Shown piece by piece: positions 5,783-13,343 of a stretch of 13,343 nucleotides of DNA. The position numbers and the translations under genes were made by a program. Position 1 is the stretch's first letter, and each line of letters opens with the position of its first letter. The stretch comes from Opitutia bacterium UBA7397 (GTDB taxonomy: Bacteria > Verrucomicrobiota > Verrucomicrobiia > Opitutales > UBA953), in assembly GCA_002470605.1 (NCBI GenBank), contig DKND01000118.1, positions 17,790 through 31,132 of the forward strand, read 5' to 3'. The notes under the pieces are model-generated. The model was given only the letters and a program-made list of their open reading frames with translations. It did not search any database and had not been told where the DNA came from.

Positions 5783-6709
5783 AGCCTTGCGATGCACTTC
5801 GCGCAAACGGGAAACCGTGAGGTGCGTGTAAATCTGCGTCGTCGAAAGCGAGGCGTGGCCGAGCTGCTCCTGCACTAGACGAAGATCGGCGCCATTCGAA
5901 AGCAGATGCGTGGCGCAAGCATGACGCAACTTATGCGGCGTGAGATCAGCCGGCAGACCCGCCAAGGCCAACTTCTTCTTTAACATCAGCTGAACGGCAC
6001 GCGGATGCAGCGGACCACCGCGGGCGGCCAATAAAAGCGGAGCGCCACGGACCACTGTGTTCCGCAAGGACAGGTAAGCCTGAACAGCTTGCACCGCAGT
6101 ATCACCGACCGGAATCACCCGTTCTTTGGAGCCCTTGCCGAGGACGCGCACCAAGCCCGTACTGACTTCAAGGTCTCCCCCCTTTAATCCGCAAAGCTCT
6201 GACACACGAAGACCGCCGCCATAAAGCAGTTCCAAGATCGCCTGATCACGAGCCGTTGTTTCTGCGGTCTCTTTTTCCGAAGCTTCTGGGGCCTCCATCA
6301 AAGCATCGGTCTGCACCTCGGTCAGGAACTTCGGCAAAGAGCGCGGAAGTTTGGGGAGAATTAAACCGGCGGCGGGCGTGGAATTAATGCCACCGCGCTC
6401 GCGCAGGTCGGAAAGGAACGCGCGTAAAGCCGAGACTTGGTTATGCACCGAACGACGGTCATGGGTCGACTGCCGCTCGATGACGAAATCGCGCAGATTG
6501 CGTGCCGATAATTTAGCCCAATCCCCTTCCCAGCCACCGTCAGATTTCATCCAAAGAGCAAAGCCCTTTAAAGAACGACCGTACGTGAGACAGGTCCGGG
6601 GCGCCAAGCGCTTGCCCGCGAGCTGACGCGTCAGATAATCTGAGACCTCCTTTGAGCCCGGCCAATCCGTCGCTCCCCCGTCAGCCTGCTGGACGGGGTG
6701 TCGCTTCAC
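5768..6709 (-). CDS. xerC: Tyrosine recombinase XerC/XerD
   Basis: Site-specific recombinase that resolves chromosome dimers at dif, usually as one half of a XerC-XerD pair. With the start chosen here it has 313 residues, near the family norm. An N-terminal SAM-like DNA-binding domain covers about 15-110 and the catalytic domain about 125-305. All catalytic residues are visible: Arg168 (GGLRVSEL), Lys192 (GKGSKER), His259 and Arg262 (TPHKLRHACATH), His285 (LGHAS) and nucleophile Tyr294 (TQIYTH). The frame is open to 6790, but the GTG at 6709 overlaps the queF stop as GTGA and removes a low-complexity extension, so it is the better start. XerC versus XerD cannot be settled. Nothing suggests a phage or integron integrase. 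Confidence 0.92.
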   Translation of the reverse strand: MKRHPVQQADGGATDWPGSKEVSDYLTRQLAGKRLAPRTCLTYGRSLKGFALWMKSDGGWEGDWAKLSARNLRDFVIERQSTHDRRSVHNQVSALRAFLSDLRERGGINSTPAAGLILPKLPRSLPKFLTEVQTDALMEAPEASEKETAETTARDQAILELLYGGGLRVSELCGLKGGDLEVSTGLVRVLGKGSKERVIPVGDTAVQAVQAYLSLRNTVVRGAPLLLAARGGPLHPRAVQLMLKKKLALAGLPADLTPHKLRHACATHLLSNGADLRLVQEQLGHASLSTTQIYTHLTVSRLREVHRKAHPRP

Positions 6710-7116
6710 TGGGGCTTTTTGCCGTGTTCGGCTTTCACCGTGATGCCGATGCCGCCGCGCACGCCAAAGGCGCCCGTAACTTCGCACCACACGGGATCGA
6801 GTACCGCCACGAGGTCATCGAGGATCTTGTTTGAGAGATGCTCGTGAAACATACCCTGCTGGCGATAACTCCAAAAATAGAGCTTCAGGGATTTGGATTC
6901 GACGATCCGCGGACCAGGAATGTAGCGGATGGTGATCTTAGCGAAATCGGGCTGTCCAGTGGCCGGGCAGAGGCAGGTAAACTCTTCGGTCGATAATTCG
7001 ACGATGTAATTCCGGCCCGCATGGCGGTTCGGAAAGGTCTCCAGCGTCTGCTGGGGTTTATTCTGGGTGTTCCCGAGGTGGGAAAGTCCTTGAAGGTCTT
7101 GGGGCTGCGTTGCCAT
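6706..7116 (-). CDS. queF: NADPH-dependent 7-cyano-7-deazaguanine reductase
   Basis: Reduces preQ0 to preQ1 in queuosine biosynthesis, which modifies the wobble base of GUN-anticodon tRNAs. With ATG 7116 it has 136 residues, fitting the short single-domain (YkvM-like) class. Visible motifs are ETFPNRH near 26-32, catalytic Cys50 in CLCPATGQPDFA with Asp57, the QueF motif ESKSLKLYFWSYR from Glu73, and FHEH with Glu92. An in-frame ATG at 7164 would add 16 residues (MAFSACVFVQVCFPVR) not expected in the family, though AAGGA sits just before it; the true start is not certain. xerC begins within the stop codon, so the two are translationally coupled. No other queuosine genes are nearby. queF is divergent from dxr. 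Confidence 0.94.
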   Translation of the reverse strand: MATQPQDLQGLSHLGNTQNKPQQTLETFPNRHAGRNYIVELSTEEFTCLCPATGQPDFAKITIRYIPGPRIVESKSLKLYFWSYRQQGMFHEHLSNKILDDLVAVLDPVWCEVTGAFGVRGGIGITVKAEHGKKPQ

Positions 7117-7186
7117 GCGAACAGGGAAGCAAACCTGCACAAAGACACAAGCGGAGAACGCCATCCATCCTTAAACTTAGAGGAAA

Positions 7187-7206
7187 CCTGCTTGCCTCAG
7201 AGCAGG
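7187..7206 (+). other. Inverted repeat in the queF-dxr divergent region
   Basis: CCTGCT (7187-7192) pairs with AGCAGG (7201-7206) across an 8-nt loop, 32 nt before the dxr start. The 122-bp divergent region (7117-7238) must hold promoters for both genes, but I see no convincing -35/-10 pair. The repeat could be an operator or leader hairpin, or chance. Confidence 0.25.
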
Positions 7207-7238
7207 CGTGCGGTTGCCTCAAATAGACCCACTTGCGC

Positions 7239-8408
7239 ATGGAAGCCAGGCCACTAGCCATCCTCGGGGCCACCGGCTCCATCGGCACGACTACCCTCAA
7301 CGTTGTCCGGGCTCACCCGCATCATCTACGTATCGCTGGATTGGCTGCTCAGTCGCGCTGGCGTGAATTGCTCGGACCGGTGCATGAATTTGGCGTCAAG
7401 ACGATTGCCCTCAACGATCCCAAGGCCGCGGCCGACGCCCGGGCCTCCGGCGAATTTCCTGCCGGCACGCGTATCCTCGAAGGTAACGATGGTCTGATTG
7501 AAATCGCCTGCCTTAAAGAGGTGGCCACGGTTGTCTCCGCCGTCGTCGGCACCGCCGGCCTCGCCCCCACGCTCGCCGCTCTCGCCGCCCGCAAAGACGT
7601 CGCCTTGGCCAGTAAGGAACTTTTGGTTCTCGCTGGCAAATTCGTCACCGAAGCCGCGCGGCTTTCCGGAGCAAGGCTGCTTCCGGTCGACAGCGAACAT
7701 AACGCAATCCACCAATTACTCCGTGATAAACCACGCGCCGAAATCGAACGCCTGGTCTTGACGGCTTCCGGCGGAGCTTTTCGCGATACGCCGATCGAGC
7801 AGTTGCAAGATGTCACACTCGAGCAAGCTCTGCGGCATCCGAACTGGTCGATGGGACCAAAGGTCACGATTGATTCCGCGACGATGGCGAACAAAGGTCT
7901 TGAGCTGATCGAAGCCCGTTGGCTTTTCGACCTCTCACCCGAAAGGATCGATGTCGTGATTCACCCGCAAAGCATCATCCATTCAATGATCACGCTGACC
8001 GATGGCAGCATGCAGGCCTTGCTTTCGCCGCCTTCGATGGCCTACCCCATTCAGGATTGTCTGCTTTACCCGAGACGATTGCCCTGCCCCGCCCCCCGCC
8101 TCGACCTCACCCAAGCGCTGACCCTGACCATGGCGCCGCCCGCGCCCGCCCGCTACCCTTGCTTAGGCTTAGCACGCCAGGCCGCCACCCAAGGGGGGAC
8201 AGCGCCGGCAATCTTTAACGCCGCCAATGAAATCGCAGTCGCGGCCTTTATCGCCGGGAGAATACGTTTCACCGGCATCGCCGAATTAGTCGGGCAAACC
8301 CTCGCCGCCTGCCCCAGCCGGGAGCCAAATTCGCTGGCGGACGTCCTCGAGGCCGACACCGAAGCTCGCGTCGTTACGTCAAGGCTCGCCCTTAAGCTCT
8401 CCCGCTGA
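7239..8408 (+). CDS. dxr: 1-deoxy-D-xylulose 5-phosphate reductoisomerase
   Basis: Second enzyme of the MEP pathway; rearranges and reduces DXP to methylerythritol 4-phosphate with NADPH and a divalent metal. The 389 residues are the usual length. NADPH-binding GATGSIG is at 10-16, and SKELLV at 125-130. The metal-binding Asp151 and Glu153 are in PVDSEHNAI, with a further acidic ligand in ANKGLELIEA (Glu222). The substrate loop HPNWSMGPK is at 200-208, and IHPQSIIHSM at 241-250. ATG 7239 is chosen over an in-frame TTG at 7233. It has no Shine-Dalgarno sequence. rseP follows after 23 bp, a common pairing across bacteria, so the two form an operon. Confidence 0.96.
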   Translation: MEARPLAILGATGSIGTTTLNVVRAHPHHLRIAGLAAQSRWRELLGPVHEFGVKTIALNDPKAAADARASGEFPAGTRILEGNDGLIEIACLKEVATVVSAVVGTAGLAPTLAALAARKDVALASKELLVLAGKFVTEAARLSGARLLPVDSEHNAIHQLLRDKPRAEIERLVLTASGGAFRDTPIEQLQDVTLEQALRHPNWSMGPKVTIDSATMANKGLELIEARWLFDLSPERIDVVIHPQSIIHSMITLTDGSMQALLSPPSMAYPIQDCLLYPRRLPCPAPRLDLTQALTLTMAPPAPARYPCLGLARQAATQGGTAPAIFNAANEIAVAAFIAGRIRFTGIAELVGQTLAACPSREPNSLADVLEADTEARVVTSRLALKLSR

Positions 8409-8431
8409 AATAAACCCTTTCTTCGACTTCC

Positions 8432-10267
8432 ATGGAACACTTCTCTTTCAGCGACCTGTTGGGCTCCATCTGGGGCATCGCCCTCGTCGCTATCTTTTTC
8501 GGCGGCTCGATTTTCGTCCACGAGCTCGGCCACTTCCTCGCCGCCCGCAAGCGCGGACTAAAGATTGAACGTTTCTCCATCGGCTTCGGCCCGCGCCTCT
8601 TCGGCTGGACGGGGAAAGACGGGGTTGATTATCGCGTTTCGATCATCCCTCTCGGCGGCTATGTCGCCCTTCCTCAACTCGCCGAGATGGAAGGCATTGA
8701 AGGTGCCAGCAGCGAGGAAGCAGAGAAGCTCCCGAAGATATCTTATACAGACAAGATGATCGTCTCCGTCATGGGTGCGGTTTTTAACGTTATTTTTGCA
8801 TTCATCTTGGCCTGCATTCTTTGGGTGACGGGCATGCCCGTCCCCGAAGGCAGCGGGAGCACGACAATCGGCTACGTTCCGGAACAAATCATCACCAGCG
8901 CTGGCCATCTTTCCGAACTGGGCCTTGGCCAAACCGTCCCCGGCCCTGGCTTTGCCGCCGGCCTTCGCTCGGGAGATAAGGTCATCTCCGTGGACGATAA
9001 TGTGGTTTCGACTTTCACGCAGATCGGAGAAGCCATCATGCTCGGGAACCGGAAAGACTCCCAAGGCAACCCCACGGCGACCTTTGTCGTCGAACGCAAC
9101 GGAGAGAAGAAAGAATTCGTCGTGCAGCCGGCCCGCATCGAAGTGAACAGCCATACCGGCGACCGTATCCGGAGCGCCGGTATCCAACCCCGTACTTCCG
9201 TGATCATCGACCGTCCGATGCCAGGTTCGCCGGCGGAAAAAGCAGGTCTACGCCAAGGCGATGAAGTACTTTCCGTAGATGACCTACCCGTCAATAATAC
9301 CACCGAATTCAGGGAGTTGCTTCGACTTAAAGGCGCGATACCGCGGCGACTGCTCATCGAACGCGAAGGCGGAGTTCGTGAACGTATTTCAATCACCCCG
9401 TTGGTCGGCACGACCGTCAATCCCGTCAGCATCATTTCTTATGGGGACGAAAAACGCCGTCATTCCTTAATCGTCTTACCTGTCACCCACGACCTACTCA
9501 CCAAGGATGCCACCGCCAAGCGCGATCAGCTGATGGTCCTCGGCATCTCGCCGGAAGACAGCGCTTTATCCGACGCACTCCGCATCGGCACCATCATTGA
9601 TAAAATCGATGGTAAAGAATTGGCGGTAGTGCGGTCCTTGGAAGATCTCGACAAGGCCGGAGCCGGCCTGGCCCGCGACCTAACGCTCTACTGGAAGCAT
9701 GCCAACGGCGACGCGGGTAACATACCCTTGAAGAACGCAGAGATCCATCGCGGCAAGCCCGTCGAGCACGCCCAGATCGGGGCCTATTTCCTCAGCGTAC
9801 CCGAACTGGCTTACCGCAATCCTTGGGAGACCTGCGCCGGTATCGTGAAATCGACCTTTACCACCTTAGGCCGACTCTTCGACCGCGGTTCGGATATCCA
9901 AGTCAAGCAGCTCGCCTCCGTGATCTCGATCACGAAGACTTATTATAACCTTTCCGAAGATATCCGTCGCGTGCTCTGGTTTACGGTCCTCATCAACCTA
10001 AACCTTGCCGTCTTGAATCTGTTGCCGATCCCGGTCCTCGATGGCGGCCACATGCTCATCGCGACGATTCAGCGCTTCACGAAGGGCGTACTCAACAACA
10101 AGGCCGTGGTCATTCTGCAGTATACGTTCATGGCCCTTCTGCTCAGCCTGATGGCTTACATCATCCTGCATGACGTGCGCCGTTGTTCCGGTGATAGCGA
10201 ACTGCAATTGCGCCAACAACTTCTTGATCGGCACGTGTATAAGCCGGCCGAGTTTTCGAAAAAGTAA
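8432..10267 (+). CDS. rseP: RIP-type site-2 zinc metalloprotease, long form
   Basis: Intramembrane protease of the S2P family; in E. coli it cuts anti-sigma factor RseA and leftover signal peptides. The zinc motif HELGH is at 30-34 in the first helix, followed by GFGPRLF and PLGGYV. A second helix lies at about 108-133. The second active-site motif NLLPIPVLDGG at 529-539 supplies Asp537, and a last helix is at about 560-580. At 611 residues it is longer than E. coli RseP (450). Between the helices are two clear PDZ domains (core GDKVISVDD at 181-189 and GDEVLSVDD at 276-284) plus an extra stretch at about 345-450 that includes the PDZ-like IGTIIDKIDGKEL. dxr precedes it by 23 bp. The start has no Shine-Dalgarno sequence. 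Confidence 0.93.
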   Translation: MEHFSFSDLLGSIWGIALVAIFFGGSIFVHELGHFLAARKRGLKIERFSIGFGPRLFGWTGKDGVDYRVSIIPLGGYVALPQLAEMEGIEGASSEEAEKLPKISYTDKMIVSVMGAVFNVIFAFILACILWVTGMPVPEGSGSTTIGYVPEQIITSAGHLSELGLGQTVPGPGFAAGLRSGDKVISVDDNVVSTFTQIGEAIMLGNRKDSQGNPTATFVVERNGEKKEFVVQPARIEVNSHTGDRIRSAGIQPRTSVIIDRPMPGSPAEKAGLRQGDEVLSVDDLPVNNTTEFRELLRLKGAIPRRLLIEREGGVRERISITPLVGTTVNPVSIISYGDEKRRHSLIVLPVTHDLLTKDATAKRDQLMVLGISPEDSALSDALRIGTIIDKIDGKELAVVRSLEDLDKAGAGLARDLTLYWKHANGDAGNIPLKNAEIHRGKPVEHAQIGAYFLSVPELAYRNPWETCAGIVKSTFTTLGRLFDRGSDIQVKQLASVISITKTYYNLSEDIRRVLWFTVLINLNLAVLNLLPIPVLDGGHMLIATIQRFTKGVLNNKAVVILQYTFMALLLSLMAYIILHDVRRCSGDSELQLRQQLLDRHVYKPAEFSKK

Positions 10268-10281
10268 GCCCATCCGTGGGC
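10268..10281 (+). other. Small hairpin right after the rseP stop codon
   Basis: GCCCA and TGGGC flank a TCCG loop, a UNCG-type tetraloop in RNA. It starts at the base after the stop codon. There is no T-tract. It could be a weak 3'-end structure; termination is not supported. Confidence 0.3.
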
Positions 10282-10318
10282 ATCGGCTAGCCTGTTGACC
10301 CTCGAATACAGGGCTTTG

Positions 10319-10361
10319 CCTTGGGGTGCTCCTAAGCACGCCCTTTCGGCTCGTCCCAAGG
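10319..10361 (+). promoter_or_regulatory. Predicted three-way-junction RNA fold in the leader of the hydrolase gene
   Basis: CCTTGGG (10319-10325) pairs perfectly with CCCAAGG (10355-10361). Inside it, GTGCT-CCTA-AGCAC (10326-10339) is a perfect 5-bp hairpin stacked directly on the outer helix, and GCC-CTTTC-GGC (10340-10350) is a 3-bp hairpin. Four bases (TCGT) join it back to the outer helix. It ends 32 nt before the hydrolase ATG. I do not recognise it as a known riboswitch class. It could be a cis-regulatory leader, part of a terminator region after rseP, or chance pairing. Confidence 0.4.
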
Positions 10362-10393
10362 AACTAATCGGCTAAAATCAAGGTCATACCCCC

Positions 10394-11425
10394 ATGGAAA
10401 AGCCCCTCCCCGAAAACTCCCGCCGTCAGTTCCTCGGAAGCCTTGGCGCCGCCTTCGCCGCCCTGGCGATTCCGGCCTCCCTCGGCGCCGCCCAAGCCGC
10501 GGCCGACGCCGCAGGTAATCCTATCTCGAAAAAGACGATTACAAATCCGTACGTCTATAAATTCGCGATCGGCAAGTTCGAGGCATGGTCCATCAGCGAC
10601 GGCTACGGCACTTTCACCAAAGGTGTAACGAAGAAGATGTGGCCCCAGACCGAACAAGCCGAGATGACTAAGGCCCTCGTGGCCGTCGGCGAACGCCCGG
10701 ACGACATGACGCTCTACGTCAACATCCTGCTCCTGCGTAAGGATAAGGAAGTGATCCTCGTCGACGCCGGTTTCGGCCCCCACAAGAATCAAAACTGGGG
10801 CTGGCTCGCCGATGCGATGGACACCATCGGCATCGAGTTCAAAGACGTGACCCACGCCTTGCTCAGCCACTCGCACATCGACCACATCGGCGGCCTCGCC
10901 AGTGGCGGTAAGATCCTCTTCCCCAACGCGGCCGTCCACGTCCTCAAGGAGGAAGTCGATTTCTGGCGCGGCAAGGAGCCCGACTTCTCGAAGTCGCACC
11001 GCACCGACGATATTAAGCAGATGATTAAGAATGTCCGCGGCTCGTTCGACACACTCCAGCCGAACCTAGTCATCCATAAAGACGGCGATCAGATCCTCGA
11101 CGGCGCGATCACGATCATCGCCGCCCCGGGCCATACCGACGGCCATGCGATCTTCCGCATCAAGTCGGAGAACGAATCCCTGCTTCACGTTTCGGACCTC
11201 GCCCACAACCATGTGCTGATGCTCGAAAACCCGAACTGGTTCATCGACTTTGACCACAATCCGGACGTGGCCATCGCGACCCGCAAGAAGGTCTTCGCTG
11301 AAATCGCGGTCACAAAGGAACGCGCCTACGGCTTCCACCTCCCTTGGCCTGGCCTGGGTGTGGTGATTCCCAACGGCCGCAAGGCCTACCAGTGGGTTCC
11401 GGCGGCCCATCGCTGGGATATCTGA
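10394..11425 (+). CDS. Tat-exported metallo-beta-lactamase-fold hydrolase, methyl parathion hydrolase-like
   Basis: A zinc hydrolase of 343 residues, likely folded in the cytosol and exported by the twin-arginine route. The signal SRRQFLG is at 9-15, followed by a hydrophobic Ala-rich stretch to about 38. Zinc ligands are visible: HSHIDH at 159-164, His247 (APGHTDGH), Asp268 (HVSDLAH) and His315 (GFHLPWPG). The layout (FEAWSISDG, ILVDAGFG, FPNAAVHV with KEEVDFW, RKKVFAE, final FHLPWPGLG and YQWVP) closely follows the methyl parathion hydrolase/lactonase branch. That suggests a lactone, ester or phosphotriester substrate, but the substrate cannot be assigned. ispG starts 41 nt after its stop. 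The leader has AAGG about 12 nt before the ATG, far for a Shine-Dalgarno sequence. Confidence 0.87.
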   Translation: MEKPLPENSRRQFLGSLGAAFAALAIPASLGAAQAAADAAGNPISKKTITNPYVYKFAIGKFEAWSISDGYGTFTKGVTKKMWPQTEQAEMTKALVAVGERPDDMTLYVNILLLRKDKEVILVDAGFGPHKNQNWGWLADAMDTIGIEFKDVTHALLSHSHIDHIGGLASGGKILFPNAAVHVLKEEVDFWRGKEPDFSKSHRTDDIKQMIKNVRGSFDTLQPNLVIHKDGDQILDGAITIIAAPGHTDGHAIFRIKSENESLLHVSDLAHNHVLMLENPNWFIDFDHNPDVAIATRKKVFAEIAVTKERAYGFHLPWPGLGVVIPNGRKAYQWVPAAHRWDI

Positions 11426-11465
11426 CGCACGTTGACGGCTGAGGTCAAAGGGGTTGAGATATCCC
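11415..11465 (+). promoter_or_regulatory. Nested inverted repeat bridging the hydrolase stop and the ispG start
   Basis: GGGATATCT (11415-11423) pairs perfectly with AGATATCCC (11457-11465). The loop holds a second stem, TTGAC (11432-11436) with GTCAA (11444-11448). The outer stem includes the first base of the hydrolase stop codon and ends 1 nt before the ispG ATG. The AAAGGGG that could act as a distant ribosome site lies in the loop. Each outer arm contains the palindrome GATATC, so a DNA-binding site is also possible. No test is possible from sequence alone. Confidence 0.45.
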
Positions 11466-11466
11466 C

Positions 11467-13343
<1,877 letters not shown>

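Noticed and set aside
5768..6709. Phage or integron integrase marking a mobile element
   Set aside because: Length and motifs fit housekeeping Xer, the gene is coupled to queF, and there is no tRNA, att repeat or cargo nearby.
6710..6790. Longer xerC N-terminus
   Set aside because: The extra 27 residues overlap the conserved queF 3' end and are Arg/His-rich; the GTG in the GTGA overlap gives a normal-length protein.
7117..7164. Longer queF N-terminus
   Set aside because: The extra 16 residues do not fit the short QueF class. It is kept as a possible alternative because AAGGA precedes that ATG.
8558..9187. 209-residue minus-strand frame opposite rseP
   Set aside because: It is a shadow of the RseP PDZ region with low-complexity His/Asp/Gly content.

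Overview
The window (about 57% GC by eye) looks like ordinary chromosomal DNA of a Gram-negative, Verrucomicrobiota-like bacterium. The lineage is an inference. It rests on a 28-residue bS22/mS38-type ribosomal protein, a long three-domain IspG, a TolB-type protein, and the near absence of Shine-Dalgarno sequences. There is no 16S gene here to confirm it. I see no phage, transposon, CRISPR, rRNA or tRNA.

Layout. 2-1677 (+): the 3' part of a sugar ABC ATPase (RbsA type) and its RbsC-type permease. 1674-2858 (-): a secreted TolB-like beta-propeller whose stop codon overlaps that of the permease. 2933-4301 (+): an Mrp/ApbC Fe-S carrier and a 73-residue protein of unknown function. 4344-7116 (-): a leftward series queF, xerC, ispE, bS22-like gene, rpmG. 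queF and xerC share the four bases GTGA. The bS22-like gene is followed by two hairpin terminators and rpmG by one. 7239-10267 (+): dxr and rseP, 23 bp apart. 10394-13343 (+): a Tat-exported metallo-beta-lactamase-fold hydrolase and ispG, which runs off the window end with its Fe-S cysteines already present.

Themes. Three enzymes of the MEP isoprenoid pathway (Dxr, IspE, IspG) lie within 9 kb, next to envelope functions (RseP, TolB). Mrp, which loads or carries Fe-S clusters, is in the same window as IspG, a [4Fe-4S] enzyme. Two small translation proteins and queF (queuosine in tRNA) form a translation-related patch. The least routine observations are the 28-residue ribosomal protein, the lack of a normally spaced Shine-Dalgarno sequence at all 13 visible start codons, an RseP with an extra PDZ-like region, and several RNA folds at gene borders: a possible three-way junction before the hydrolase and hairpins at the mrp and ispG starts. 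I found no clear new defence or mobile system.
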